Shown piece after piece: positions 38,513 to 48,168 of a stretch of 51,905 nucleotides of DNA. This DNA is from Burkholderiales bacterium (GTDB taxonomy: Bacteria; Pseudomonadota; Gammaproteobacteria; Burkholderiales; Burkholderiaceae_C). The notes beneath the pieces are model-generated. The model had not been told where the DNA came from and did no database searches. It was given only the letters and a program-made list of their open reading frames with translations. The DNA is taken from NCBI GenBank assembly GCA_003241965.1, contig QBMB01000009.1, forward strand, positions 27,989-79,893. The letters run 5' to 3'. The first letter of the stretch is position 1. Every line of letters starts with the position of its first letter. The position numbers and the translations under genes were made by a program.

Positions 38513-39480
38513 GCGCCGTGCCGCCCTTGCGCCGCATCGCCCTGGCGGCCGGTGACCCCAACGGTATCGGCCCGGAGATCGCCCTCAAGGCGCTGGCCAG
38601 GCTCGATGCGACCCAGCGCGAGCGCATCACCGTGTTCGGCCCCGGCGCTGCGCTGCAGCGCGCGGCTGCTGTGTGTGGTTTGTCCGCGCTGTGGCCGCAG
38701 ATCCGGCATGTGGAGGTGGGCACGCTGCCCGACAGCGCCGCCGTGCCCGGCCGCGTCGATGCCGCCGCCGGCGCGTCCACGGTCGCCGCCGCCACGGCCG
38801 CGCTGCAGGCCGTGCGCGCGGGCAACTTCGATGTGGTGATCGCCTGCCCGCACCACGAAACCGCCATCCACCAGGCCGGCATCGCCTTCAGCGGCTACCC
38901 CTCATTGGTGGCGCGCGTGTGCGGCATGCCGCAGGACGAGGTGTTCCTGCTGCTGGTCGGTGGCGGGCTGCGCATCGTGCATGTGACCTTGCACGAGAGC
39001 GTGCGCACGGCGCTGGACCGGCTGACCCCCACACTGGTGCAGCAGGCGGTGCGCGCCGGCGTGCGCGCCTGTGCCTTGCTCGGCGTGAACGATCCGTGCG
39101 TCGGCGTGTTCGGCATCAACCCGCACGCCTCGGAAGGCACGCTGTTCGGCCCGGAAGACCAGCAGATCGTGGTGCCCGCCATGGCGGCCTTGCGCGCCGA
39201 GGGTTACCGGGTCGATGGGCCGCATGGCGCCGACACGGTGTTGTCTCAGCGTGGGCACGACCTGTACGTGGCCATGTTGCACGACCAGGGTCACATTCCC
39301 ATCAAGCTGCTGGCGCCGAATGCCGCAAGTGCATTGAGCATCGGCGGGGACGTGCTCCTGTCCAGCGTCGGTCATGGCAGCGCCATGGACATCGCGGGCC
39401 AAGGTATCGCCGACCCGACCGCGCTGCTGCGCACGATCGCCCTGTTGTCGGGTGCTCCACATCCTCAAACCGCCGCATGA
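38509..39480 (+). CDS. tphB: 1,2-dihydroxy-3,5-cyclohexadiene-1,4-dicarboxylate dehydrogenase
   Basis: TphB oxidatively decarboxylates the terephthalate dihydrodiol to protocatechuate using NAD. The 323-residue protein belongs to the PdxA fold: it begins [20 protein letters not shown] and has the metal-ligand histidine blocks CPHHETAIH and [15 protein letters not shown], plus FGINPHASE. The context makes TphB far more likely than vitamin B6 PdxA. The GTG at 38509 is the start; it overlaps the tphA3 stop. The stop overlaps the tphA1 ATG. Confidence 0.93.
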   Translation: MSAVPPLRRIALAAGDPNGIGPEIALKALARLDATQRERITVFGPGAALQRAAAVCGLSALWPQIRHVEVGTLPDSAAVPGRVDAAAGASTVAAATAALQAVRAGNFDVVIACPHHETAIHQAGIAFSGYPSLVARVCGMPQDEVFLLLVGGGLRIVHVTLHESVRTALDRLTPTLVQQAVRAGVRACALLGVNDPCVGVFGINPHASEGTLFGPEDQQIVVPAMAALRAEGYRVDGPHGADTVLSQRGHDLYVAMLHDQGHIPIKLLAPNAASALSIGGDVLLSSVGHGSAMDIAGQGIADPTALLRTIALLSGAPHPQTAA

Positions 39481-40493
39481 GCCATTCCATTGCCATTGAA
39501 GCGACCGAGGTCGCTTTCGAAGCGGTACCCGGCCAAAGTCTGCTGGACGCAGCCTTGCACGCCGGCATCGACCTGCCTTACTCCTGCCGCAAAGGCGTGT
39601 GCGGCAGTTGTGTGGGCAGCATCGTGTCGGGCGAGGTCCAGGGCCTCAACGGCGCGGCCATCCGCAACGACACCTGCGGTCCGGACCAGGTGCTGTATTG
39701 CCTGTGCGAACCCACGAGCAACGTGGTGCTGCGACCGGTGTCGTGGAAACGTCTGGATCCGTCTGCGCGCAAGACCTTCACCGCCAAGGTGCACAGCAAC
39801 CAGCTGGCCGCGCCCGACGTGTCCGTGCTCAAGCTGCGCCTGCCCGCCGGGCAGCGCGCGAAGTTCCAGGCCGGCCAATACCTGCAGATCCTGCTGGAGG
39901 ACGGCAGCGCTCGGTGTTATTCCATGGCCAACCCGCCCCACGAGAGCGACGGGGCCACGCTGCACATCCGCCATGTGCCGGGTGGACAGTTCAGCGCGCG
40001 CGTGACGCAGTTGGTGTCGGGTGACCTGCTGACGATCGAGCTGCCGTTCGGCAACGTGGCACTGGACCAGGACGACGTCCGTCCCATCGTGTTCGTGGCC
40101 GGCGGCACCGGCTTTGCACCGGTCAAGTCGATCCTGGACGACATGCTGAAAAAGCGCGTGCAACGTGACATCACCCTGATCTGGGGGGCACGCGAACCGG
40201 GTGGTCTGTATCTGCGTGCCGCCGTCGAACGGTGGCAGAAGCAGTGGCCCGGGTTTCGCTTCGTCGCCGCCTTGAGCGACGCGTCGGCCAATGCCGTGGA
40301 CGATGCCTTCGCGGGCCGGGTGGACCAGGCCCTGAGCGTCACCTGTGCCGACCTGTCCGGTCACGTCGTGTACTGCTGCGGCTCACCGCCCATGGTGTCT
40401 GCCGTGCGCGCGGCAGCAACTGCCAAAAGGCTGGCCGCCGAGGACTTTCACGCCGACGTGTTCGTGCCGGGCCCTTCGTCTTCACCAACGTAG
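39477..40493 (+). CDS. tphA1: Terephthalate 1,2-dioxygenase, reductase component
   Basis: A 338-residue reductase passing electrons from NAD(P)H to TphA2. It has an N-terminal plant-type [2Fe-2S] domain ([15 protein letters not shown] and a later cysteine in VLYCLCEP), then the FAD domain ([13 protein letters not shown]) and the NAD domain ([11 protein letters not shown]). The C-terminus is [10 protein letters not shown]. The order ferredoxin-FAD-NAD is that of TphA1 in Comamonas. The ATG at 39477 overlaps the tphB stop. It is the last gene of the operon; no terminator is evident after it. Confidence 0.94.
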   Translation: MSHSIAIEATEVAFEAVPGQSLLDAALHAGIDLPYSCRKGVCGSCVGSIVSGEVQGLNGAAIRNDTCGPDQVLYCLCEPTSNVVLRPVSWKRLDPSARKTFTAKVHSNQLAAPDVSVLKLRLPAGQRAKFQAGQYLQILLEDGSARCYSMANPPHESDGATLHIRHVPGGQFSARVTQLVSGDLLTIELPFGNVALDQDDVRPIVFVAGGTGFAPVKSILDDMLKKRVQRDITLIWGAREPGGLYLRAAVERWQKQWPGFRFVAALSDASANAVDDAFAGRVDQALSVTCADLSGHVVYCCGSPPMVSAVRAAATAKRLAAEDFHADVFVPGPSSSPT

Positions 40494-40544
40494 AGAATGG
40501 ACTTTTCAGAGAAGAATGTATTGATGGGCACAGAGACAACTCTC

Positions 40545-40767
40545 TCCACCACCACGCCTCGACTCCGCGCTTCTCGATACGGCGCAGCGTGTTGGGCAGC
40601 ATTGGCGCGGTGATCTCTGGTAAGGGAACGGGGCCGATCCAGGGGAACAAGTCCTTTTCCATGCGTTCCAGCCACCTCTGCGCATACTGTCCGCTCCATC
40701 CGCTGGCTTTGGCGCCATGAAGCCCCCGCGCAACTTCCCTGGCGCCGCGCGCCTGCTTGAGCGGCAC
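40545..40767 (-). pseudogene. Fragment of a P4-type tyrosine integrase
   Basis: In the minus-strand frame the segment VARGLHGAKASGWSGQYAQ, followed by RWLERMEKDLFPWIG and LPEITAPMLPNTLRRIEKRG, matches the core-binding domain of phage P4-type integrases. The homology stops abruptly after EKRGVEA near 40550. Both the N-terminal arm-binding domain and the C-terminal catalytic domain (R-H-R-Y residues) are missing, so the gene is dead. It marks an old integration or deletion edge next to the tph operon. Confidence 0.65.
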
Positions 40768-40984
40768 CGCTGGGGTCAGCCTGGAAGCACTTGAGATCGA
40801 TAAACGAAAAAATCGTTATAAATCAATGGTGATAAAGGCAGCGTGGGATGTCTCGGGACTTCTTGGAATGTATCCATGGCCCCGGAGGGTATTAAACAAT
40901 CCGCTGCGGGGCCCGTAAAACCTAGGTCTCAGTTGTTTTGCTTTTACATGTTCCCCTATTTGTTCCCCTGCTTCAACGGACTGG

Positions 40985-41095
40985 TCGACTTCAGGTTCAC
41001 GGCGGCACCACCATCGTCGACGCGTGCTTCATCGAAACTACGACCAATGCTGCGGCCCCGCAGAAACGGCATCAGAGTACCAAGGTGTGGGTTCG
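40985..41095 (+). pseudogene. Short remnant resembling an IS5-family transposase
   Basis: One frame reads GRLQVHGGTTIVDACFIETT, which resembles the GTIVDAT(L/F)IE segment around the first catalytic aspartate of IS5/IS4-type transposases. Similarity fades within about 35 residues, and no start, other catalytic residues or terminal repeats are visible. The assignment is tentative. Confidence 0.4.
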
Positions 41096-41334
41096 AGCGG
41101 CCACCAAACTTGTTTGCCACGCCGAGTGATCTACAGCAAATCTGTCGGTCATTGGCTAGATCTGGTCAGCTCCGTTTTCCCTTTGCACATCGTCAATGCA
41201 GCTCTTTTGAAAAGTGACACTCAGGGCCGTAGAATTTGCTTTTTTAGTACATCCAGCCGGTGCATGAAGCGAGCGTAAGGCACCCGCGCCAATAGAGCTC
41301 GGGCTAGAACGCATGATGCGCAGCTACGCTGCCA

Positions 41335-41853
41335 ATGGAGAACCAAGTGATAGCACCTGTAGAGTCGGCAGACCGAGCTGTGGATACGTCGCGCGTGGCG
41401 CAGTCGGCCCACGTCGTCGACGACGACGGTGACTTGAGCGATATGTTGGGTGAACTTCGTGTGCTTCTTCCCAGCGCGCAGTTGCTTTCAGCGTTCCTCA
41501 TAACGGTGCCTTTCAGCGCTGGTTTCTCGGCCGTCGTTGTCGCTGAGAAAGGTGTATTCCTAGCCACTTTCCTGCTCGCGATGGCCAGCGTCGTGATGCT
41601 CAGTGCTCCGGCGGTGCAGCACCGGCTGATCCGGCCACTTGTCGATCGTGCGCGCTTCAAGCGCCTGGCCACGCGACAGATCGTGATCGGTTCAATAACC
41701 CTGTCGCTGGCGCTGGTGATGGTCACGCAACTGGTTCTCTCAGCGGTCTTCGGACATGCGATGGGCAACGTCGCTGCGGGCGCGATGGCGGCGTTGATCA
41801 TTCTGATGTGGTGGGTGTTGCCCAAGGTGTTCAAGTCGAGCGGCAAACTTTGA
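41335..41853 (+). CDS. DUF6328 family membrane protein
   Basis: A 172-residue membrane protein. After a polar N-terminus of about 35 residues comes the DUF6328 signature ELRVLLPSAQLLSAFLITVPF, then VFLATFLLAMASVVMLSAPA followed by QHRLIRP, and two further hydrophobic helices. Four membrane helices are likely. The function of this family is not known. It lies between the decayed mobile DNA and the czc genes, 187 bases before czcI on the same strand. It may have travelled with the metal-resistance block. Confidence 0.8.
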   Translation: MENQVIAPVESADRAVDTSRVAQSAHVVDDDGDLSDMLGELRVLLPSAQLLSAFLITVPFSAGFSAVVVAEKGVFLATFLLAMASVVMLSAPAVQHRLIRPLVDRARFKRLATRQIVIGSITLSLALVMVTQLVLSAVFGHAMGNVAAGAMAALIILMWWVLPKVFKSSGKL

Positions 41854-42040
41854 AGGCGACGCCATGATGAAAGCACGTGCTCAGTCTGCACTCGCTGGCT
41901 CGCTCGTTTGGTTTGTCTGCGATCCGGTTTCGGGTACTGTCAACAGCCTGCGCTTAACGTGCCGCCCGAGTCGCCGCGGTGTTGGCGGACAGTGCGCCGT
42001 GCGTTCGACATCAAGACTGCCGACCTGATACACTCTTTCG

Positions 42041-42406
42041 ATGCGTCGGTTGATACTCATCTTTCTGCTTGCAGTGTTGCCCCTCCAGTTCGCCTGGGGT
42101 GCGGCGGTAACGTATTGCCGACATGAGCAAGGGGCAGCCGTCGGGCATTTCGGTCATCACAGCCACAAACACCAAGCAGAGGCGAAGGGCGAAACGCCGT
42201 CTGTTTCGGCGGACCAAAAGGTCAATCCCTTGGCAGATGACCCCGATTGTGTTGCGCATCACATGGGTTGCGTTCCACCGATAGGCAGGTCACCACCTCT
42301 GCTAACTGCGGAATTAACTGCCGATCTTGTTTTCCGAGACGCAACAGCCGAGGCAGCATCGCCGCCAGTCTCCATCGAGCGCCCGAAGTGGTCGCGCGCC
42401 GCATAA
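42041..42406 (+). CDS. czcI: CzcI-family metal resistance accessory protein
   Basis: A 121-residue small exported protein. It starts MRRLILIFLLAVLPLQFAWG, a signal peptide with the LPLQF(A/S)W core typical of CzcI. The mature part is rich in histidine (HFGHHSHKHQ) and has cysteines in YCRHE and MGCVPP, suited to binding metal. CzcI is thought to tune czc expression. It precedes czcC by 99 bases. There is no Shine-Dalgarno before the ATG; a TACACT -10-like box lies only 6 bases upstream of it. Confidence 0.82.
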   Translation: MRRLILIFLLAVLPLQFAWGAAVTYCRHEQGAAVGHFGHHSHKHQAEAKGETPSVSADQKVNPLADDPDCVAHHMGCVPPIGRSPPLLTAELTADLVFRDATAEAASPPVSIERPKWSRAA

Positions 42407-42505
42407 TTCGGCGAGGAAAAGACATTTCTCCAGACGACCAGCGCTGACCACTGACGCTTCGCCGAATTCTTCCGTTCCGTTGTTTGTTGCAAACAGGAGA
42501 ATTCG

Positions 42506-43810
42506 ATGCGAAAAAAATCGCTGGCGCTCGCCAGCATATTGTTCTGTGCTGTCGGAGCAGGCTTGGCACAGGTGCCAGCGGGCCCTGAAGGGCAGCCCTC
42601 GACAGAGCAGATGTTGAGTCCGTTGACGATGATCGACGCGCTCGCCAAGGCCGTGACAGCCAACCCACTGTTGCAGGCGAAGATGGCGGAGCTTGCCGCT
42701 GCCGAAGGCCAGCGCACCGACGCGGCGGCATGGCTCTACAACAATCCCCAAGTGTCGGTCGACCAGCGCCGCCGGTCCGTGCCACAGGGCGCCGGCACCG
42801 ATCGCCAGAGCGAATGGGGCGCCGGGTTGTCCCAAACCTTCGAGGTAGCTGGCCAGCGCGGCTACAGGCGCGAGTCAGCCGAAGCCGCGCTGAGCGCGTT
42901 GCGCCTGGAGATTGCTGACGTGCGGCGCCAGGTTCGTGCCGAGGTGTCCGAGCGCTACGTGCGCGTGCTGGCGCTGCAGCAGCGCATCGAACTCGAACGG
43001 CAGGCGCTGGGGCTGTTCGAGGACACCGCGACGGCGGTGGAACGGCGTCGCGCGGCCGGTGAAGATACTCGGCTCGATGCCAATGTGGCACGGGTCGAAG
43101 CCGAGCGAGCACGCAATCAGCTAGCGTTGGTCCTGGAGCAACTGCTGGACGCGCGGACTGGACTCGCAGCCCAGCTGCAACTGCCGCCAGAGAGACTGCC
43201 GCTGGCCAGCGGCGACCTCGCTGCCGAGCGGGACGGCTACTCGCTCGAAACCCTGCTGGCCGCTGCCCAGGCACAGCCGCGCTTGCGTGCCCTGGCAGAG
43301 CGTGAAAACAGCGCCGCTGCGCGGCTGAAGCTCGAACGTGCCAGTACCTATCCGGATGTGACAGTCGGCTTGAACGTGGGCCGCGAAGGCCCGGGCTTTG
43401 CCCGCGAAAGGTTGACGACCTTGTCGGTGTCGATACCGCTGCCTTTCTTTCGACGCAACGCCGCCGGCATTGGCAAGGCCAGCACCGAGCTGAGCCAGTC
43501 ACAGATTGAAAAGCAAGCAGTCACCCGAGACGCACAGGCCAATGTGAACGCGCTTTGGGCGCGTCTGAACAGCCTAGAGGTGCGTGTCCGCAGGCTGCAG
43601 AAATCGGTGCTGCCTGCGTTGCAAGACAACCAGCAACTGTCGCTGAAATCGCAACGGGCTGGCCAGATCGGCCTGCTCGAACTGATCGTCGTCAGCCGCC
43701 AGGGACTTGACGCGCGCCGCGACCTGATCGAAGCCCTCACTGACTACCAAAGTACCCGCATTGCCCTCGAACTCGCGGCCGGTTGGCCGCAGGAAGAAGC
43801 CCGTCCATGA
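42506..43810 (+). CDS. czcC: Outer-membrane factor of metal efflux system (TolC family, CzcC-like)
   Basis: A 434-residue protein forming the outer-membrane channel of an HME-RND pump. It has a signal peptide ending near residue 22 (GAGLAQ), long coiled-coil-forming helices with TolC-repeat character (RQVRAEVSERYVRVLALQQRI and a matching repeat), and SIPLPFFRRN. A strong AGGAGA lies 6 bases before the ATG. The stop overlaps the czcB start (ATGA). Confidence 0.92.
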   Translation: MRKKSLALASILFCAVGAGLAQVPAGPEGQPSTEQMLSPLTMIDALAKAVTANPLLQAKMAELAAAEGQRTDAAAWLYNNPQVSVDQRRRSVPQGAGTDRQSEWGAGLSQTFEVAGQRGYRRESAEAALSALRLEIADVRRQVRAEVSERYVRVLALQQRIELERQALGLFEDTATAVERRRAAGEDTRLDANVARVEAERARNQLALVLEQLLDARTGLAAQLQLPPERLPLASGDLAAERDGYSLETLLAAAQAQPRLRALAERENSAAARLKLERASTYPDVTVGLNVGREGPGFARERLTTLSVSIPLPFFRRNAAGIGKASTELSQSQIEKQAVTRDAQANVNALWARLNSLEVRVRRLQKSVLPALQDNQQLSLKSQRAGQIGLLELIVVSRQGLDARRDLIEALTDYQSTRIALELAAGWPQEEARP

Positions 43811-45015
43811 ACCACTCGACGCTCCTGATCACCACCCCCACTGTTGGTGTCCGTCTCATGCTGACGGCGATTACAACCGCACTTGCGCTGGCTTTGGCTG
43901 GGTGCGGCGAGGGCGACAAGTCTGCTCCTGCCGCACCGCCTGCCACGGCGCAAGGCGAAGGCAAGGAAGAGCCTGGCTTGAAACTGTCTCCCGAAGACAC
44001 ACAGCGCGCCGGCATCAAGCTCGAGACGTTGGCCGCTCAGAGCCTTGCCGATACGGTAACCTTTACAGCGACGATCCGGCCGAACGCGGACCGTGTCGCC
44101 CGCGTTGCTCCACGAGTGGAGGGCCGAATCGTACAGGTCAGCGCTAACCTGGGTGACAAGGTGAAGGCCGGCCAGGCGCTGGCGGTGCTGGACAGCCTTG
44201 CGCTCGGCGAGGCGCACTCCACGCTGCAGCGCGCCCAGGCTGCGCACCGCGTGGCGCAGTCTGAGTTCAAGCGCGCCGAGTCGCTCAGTGCCGACGAGAT
44301 CATTCCGCAACGCGAGTTTCTGCGCGCCAAAGCCGGGTTCGAGTCGGCCACCGCCGACCTGCATGCTGCCGAAGACCAACTGCGCCTGCTTGGCGGCACC
44401 GCGTCTTCCGCGCGCGGTGGGCGGGAATCGTCCACGTTTGCGCTGACGGCGCCGTTGGCCGGAACGGTAGTGCAGAAAGACGCCACCGTCGGTGAGCTGG
44501 GATCGCCAGCCGCGGCGCTGTTCTCTGTTGCTGACCTGTCCATAGTGTGGATCGAGGCCAACCTCACAGAGGACAAGCTCGCCAGCGTGAAGACGGGCGC
44601 GGCGGCCACGGTCACCGTGACAGCCTATCCTGGGGAGCGCTTCGCCGGCCGCGTCACCTATGTTGCCAGCATGCTCGACAAGGACAGCCGTACCACGCCT
44701 GCGCGTATCGAGGTGTCGAACCAAGACGGCCGACTCAAGCCCGAGATGTTCGCCAGCGCCACCATCGAGACCGGAGGCACGCGGGCGCCGGCGCTGTCGG
44801 TGCCCAGCGGTTCGATCGTGCTGATGCAAGGGCAGCCGACAGTCTTCGTCGTCGGCAAAAACGGGTACGACGAACGTGCCATCGTTCCCGGCGAAAAGCT
44901 GTCTGGCAGAACAGTCGTCAGTTCCGGGCTGATGGCTGGCGATCAGGTCGTCGTCGAGGGCGCCTACGCGCTCAAGGCGCGCCTGCTCAAGTCGCAGATT
45001 GGCGACGCGAACTGA
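43807..45015 (+). CDS. czcB: Periplasmic adaptor of metal efflux system (CzcB-like)
   Basis: A 402-residue membrane-fusion protein linking the RND pump with the outer-membrane channel. A lipobox LALAGC places a lipidated cysteine at C33 (C16 if the internal ATG at 43858 is used). Biotinyl-lipoyl halves are seen in VEGRIVQVSANLGDKVKAGQ and APLAGTVVQKDATVGE, with a helical hairpin between and beta-barrel segments after. The start at 43807 overlaps the czcC stop. It precedes czcA by 21 bases. Confidence 0.92.
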   Translation: MNHSTLLITTPTVGVRLMLTAITTALALALAGCGEGDKSAPAAPPATAQGEGKEEPGLKLSPEDTQRAGIKLETLAAQSLADTVTFTATIRPNADRVARVAPRVEGRIVQVSANLGDKVKAGQALAVLDSLALGEAHSTLQRAQAAHRVAQSEFKRAESLSADEIIPQREFLRAKAGFESATADLHAAEDQLRLLGGTASSARGGRESSTFALTAPLAGTVVQKDATVGELGSPAAALFSVADLSIVWIEANLTEDKLASVKTGAAATVTVTAYPGERFAGRVTYVASMLDKDSRTTPARIEVSNQDGRLKPEMFASATIETGGTRAPALSVPSGSIVLMQGQPTVFVVGKNGYDERAIVPGEKLSGRTVVSSGLMAGDQVVVEGAYALKARLLKSQIGDAN

Positions 45016-45036
45016 CATCGAGAGAGAACAACCACC

Positions 45037-48000
45037 ATGCTCAATGCCATTGTCGATGCCTCGCTGCGCTACAAGGTCCTGGTGCTCGTCGCTTTCGCGG
45101 TGATCATCGGTCTGGGCGTGCAGGCCTTCCGCCAGGTTCCCGTGGACGCGTTCCCGGACGTGACACCGATCCAGGTCAGCATTTATACCGAGTCGCCCGG
45201 CCTGGCCGCAGAGGACGTCGAAAAACTGCTCACGACACCCATTGAGGCTGCCATGGCCGGGTTGCCGGGCGTGGAAGAAGTGCGTTCTGTTTCGCTGTTC
45301 GGGCTGTCCTACGTCGGCGTCTATTTCAAAGACGATGTCGACATCTATTTCGCGCGCCGCCTGGTTGGCGAAAAGCTGCAGGACGCCAAGGGCCGCCTGC
45401 CTGAAGGCTATGGAGAACCGGTGCTCGGCCCCAATAGCTCGGGCTTGGGCCAAGTGTTCTGGTACACAGTCGAATCGGCCGATAGCAAGCTCGACGCGAT
45501 GGACCTGCGCACGCTGCACGACTGGACGGTGCGGCTGATCTTGCGCACCTCGCCAGGCGTCGATGATGTGATTTCTTGGGGCGGCTTCCAGAAGCAATAC
45601 CAGGTGCAGATCGATCCGCGCCAGCTCATCAAGTACGGCCTCTCTTTCAAACAGGTGATGGAGACGCTGACTGCCAACAATAAGCAGGTCGGCGGGCAAT
45701 CCATCAACCTGGGCTCGGAGCAGTACCTGGTGCGCGGGCTCGGGCTGGTGAGCACCACAGCCGACATCGCCGGTATCGTGTTGGCCGAGCGCAACGGCGC
45801 ACCGATCTATGTGCGCGATGTCGCGCAAGTCAAGGAGGCACCGGCGCCGCGCTTCGGCGCCGTCACGCGCGACGGCAAGGAGGCCGTGCTGGGCATTGCG
45901 CTGGCGCGGGTCAACGAAAACGCGCAGGCCGTGGTCGATGCGGTGAAGGCGAAGATGGTGACGGCGCAGGCGGCGCTGCCCAAGGACGTGTCGCTGTCAC
46001 CGATCTATGACCGCGCCGAACTCGTGCAGAAGGCGCTGCAGACAGCCAAGAGTTCGCTGATCGAAGGAGCGGTGCTGGTGGCCATCATCTTGTTCCTCTT
46101 TCTGGGGGAATTTCGCTCGGCCATCGTTGTCATCGTGACGCTACCGCTGGCCATGCTGATTGCCTTCATCTTGATGCAGCAGTTCGGCGTGTCCGCGAAC
46201 CTGATGTCGTTGGCTGGCCTGGCCATCGGCACCGGCATGATGGTCGACGGCGCGGTGGTACTGGTGGAAAACGCCTTCCGGCTGCTGGCGCATGCCCGCG
46301 AGTCGGGACGCCCGATCAACCGCACTCACATGATCCTGGAGGCGGCGCGCGAGGTGATCAACCCGATCGCCTTCGCGATCCTGATCATCATCGTCGTGTT
46401 CTTGCCGCTGTTCTCGCTAACCGGGCTTGAGGGTAAGCTCTTCAAGCCTATGGCGCTGACCATCACCTTCGCGATGGCGGGCTCGCTGGTGCTGTCGATC
46501 ACGCTGGTGCCAGTGCTCGCGGCATTGATCCTGCGGCCCAAGGAGGAGAAGGACACCTTCGTTGTGCGCTGGGCCAAACGGGCCTACCTGCCTCTGCTGG
46601 ACTGGGCGCTGGAGCGCAAGAAGCTCGTCATCGGCTTGGCGCTGCTCCTGCTGGCCGGCTCGCTGGCGCTGTTTCCATTCCTCGGCAAGGAGTTCATGCC
46701 GACGCTGCAGGAAGGCACGATTCAATTCCGGGTCACCAATATTCCTTCGGCGTCGCTCGACGAGTCGATCCGTGTCTCCAACGTGGTCAGCGACGAACTG
46801 CACAAGAAGTTCCCGCAGGTCACTTCCGTGCTGGCCACCATTGGCCGTGCTGAAGGCGGCGAGACGACCGACGTGAACTACATGGAGATCAACCTCGCGA
46901 CCAAGCCGCAGTCGGAGTGGCCGAAGAAGATGGCCTATGCCGAACTGGCGTCTGAGATGCAGCAAGCGCTTGAAGTGGTGGTGCCGACCGCCGTTTTCGG
47001 CGCCACACAGCCGATCCAGTCGCGGGTGGAAGAGTTGATCTCCGGCGTGCGCGCCACGCTGGCCTTGAAGCTCTACGGTGAAGATCTGGAAACGCTGGAC
47101 CGGCTGACCGCGCAGATGAAGGGCGTGCTCGCTGGCGTACCCGGCGTCGCTGACCTGTCGGCCGAGGCCAACAAGGGCAAGCCCCAACTGGTGATCAAGG
47201 TCAACCGCGAGGCCGCCTCGCGCTACGGCATCAACGCCGACGAGATCCTCGAAGTGGTGCAGGCCGGTATCGGCGGCAGCACTGTGTCGACGCTGATCGA
47301 AGGCACCAAGCGCTTCGACATCGCAGTGCGGCTGTCCGACGAATTCCGGCTTGACCCAGCGACCATCGGCGCGATTCCGATCCGCAGCGCCGAGGGCGCT
47401 CTGGTGCCCTTCTCACAGGTGGCCACGATCACGCTTGACGAAGGATATTCGTTCGTGCGCCGCGAGTCCTTGCAACGGTATTCGGTGCTGCAGATGGATG
47501 TGAAGGGTCGCGACGTGGACGGATTCGTCAAGGATGCCGATGCAGCGCTGAAGGCGCAAGTGCAACTGCCGGCGGGTTACTACGTCCAGTGGGGAGGTGC
47601 GTTCGAGAACCAGCAGCGTGCGATGGCGCGGCTGGCGGTGATCGTGCCGTTGACCATCGGCCTGATCTTCATGCTGCTGTACACCGCGTTCAACTCGGTA
47701 CGCCACGCCACCATCATCATCGCCAACGTGCCGTTCGCCGTCATCGGCGGCATCGTTGGGCTGTTTGTCAGCGGGCAGTACCTGTCGGTGCCGTCGGCGA
47801 TCGGCTTCATCGCAGTGTTCGGCGTGGCGATGCTGAACGGCATCGTGATGGTGGAGTTTCTCAACGACCAGCGGCGCCAGGGTCTGTCACCGCGCGAGGC
47901 GGTGCGAAGAGGCGCTGCGCTGCGGCTGCGGCCGGTGCTGATGACGGCGTCGGTGGCCATCCTCGGCCTCATCCCGATGCTGCTGTCCACGGGCGTGGGC

Positions 48001-48168
48001 GCCGAGACGCAGCGCCCGCTCGCCACGGTGGTGGTCGGCGGCCTCTTCACCTCCACGGCACTCACGTTGCTGCTACTACCGTTGATCTACGAATGGTCCG
48101 AACTGCGCGCTGAACGTCGCAAGCAGCAGCCTGCCCCAGCCACCGTCATTGAAGGAGTCAAGCCATGA
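45037..48168 (+). CDS. czcA: Heavy-metal efflux RND pump (CzcA-like)
   Basis: A 1043-residue inner-membrane pump of the HME-RND group, expelling divalent or monovalent heavy-metal ions with proton entry. It has the N-terminal FRQVPVDAFPDVTPIQV, two large periplasmic loops and 12 helices. The helix-4 proton-relay region reads GTGMMVDGAVVLVEN with D404. The Zn/Co/Cd group normally has DFG before this D and the Cu/Ag group AIG; here the tripeptide is GTG (398-400), so metal class cannot be assigned from it. The stop overlaps the PII-like gene by 4 bases. Confidence 0.93.
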   Translation: MLNAIVDASLRYKVLVLVAFAVIIGLGVQAFRQVPVDAFPDVTPIQVSIYTESPGLAAEDVEKLLTTPIEAAMAGLPGVEEVRSVSLFGLSYVGVYFKDDVDIYFARRLVGEKLQDAKGRLPEGYGEPVLGPNSSGLGQVFWYTVESADSKLDAMDLRTLHDWTVRLILRTSPGVDDVISWGGFQKQYQVQIDPRQLIKYGLSFKQVMETLTANNKQVGGQSINLGSEQYLVRGLGLVSTTADIAGIVLAERNGAPIYVRDVAQVKEAPAPRFGAVTRDGKEAVLGIALARVNENAQAVVDAVKAKMVTAQAALPKDVSLSPIYDRAELVQKALQTAKSSLIEGAVLVAIILFLFLGEFRSAIVVIVTLPLAMLIAFILMQQFGVSANLMSLAGLAIGTGMMVDGAVVLVENAFRLLAHARESGRPINRTHMILEAAREVINPIAFAILIIIVVFLPLFSLTGLEGKLFKPMALTITFAMAGSLVLSITLVPVLAALILRPKEEKDTFVVRWAKRAYLPLLDWALERKKLVIGLALLLLAGSLALFPFLGKEFMPTLQEGTIQFRVTNIPSASLDESIRVSNVVSDELHKKFPQVTSVLATIGRAEGGETTDVNYMEINLATKPQSEWPKKMAYAELASEMQQALEVVVPTAVFGATQPIQSRVEELISGVRATLALKLYGEDLETLDRLTAQMKGVLAGVPGVADLSAEANKGKPQLVIKVNREAASRYGINADEILEVVQAGIGGSTVSTLIEGTKRFDIAVRLSDEFRLDPATIGAIPIRSAEGALVPFSQVATITLDEGYSFVRRESLQRYSVLQMDVKGRDVDGFVKDADAALKAQVQLPAGYYVQWGGAFENQQRAMARLAVIVPLTIGLIFMLLYTAFNSVRHATIIIANVPFAVIGGIVGLFVSGQYLSVPSAIGFIAVFGVAMLNGIVMVEFLNDQRRQGLSPREAVRRGAALRLRPVLMTASVAILGLIPMLLSTGVGAETQRPLATVVVGGLFTSTALTLLLLPLIYEWSELRAERRKQQPAPATVIEGVKP

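Larger units (their letters stand above)
40494..41334. other. Degenerate mobile-element stretch between tph and metal-resistance genes
   Basis: About 840 bases without an intact gene. The GC content drops visibly from about 40790 to 41280. It holds a fragment of a P4-type integrase (minus strand) and a short piece resembling an IS5-family transposase (plus strand), each described separately. A short direct repeat of TGTTCCCC is at about 40950-40970. I see no complete terminal inverted repeats and no promoter with confidence. Confidence 0.55.

Noticed and set aside
38509-39480. Calling the PdxA-fold gene a vitamin B6 enzyme
   Set aside because: Its place within tphA2A3-B-A1 and agreement with TphB blocks make the dihydrodiol dehydrogenase role much more likely.
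42222-43502. 426-codon minus-strand open frame opposite czcI-czcC
   Set aside because: Arg/Ala/Pro-rich shadow of czcC without motifs or a start site.
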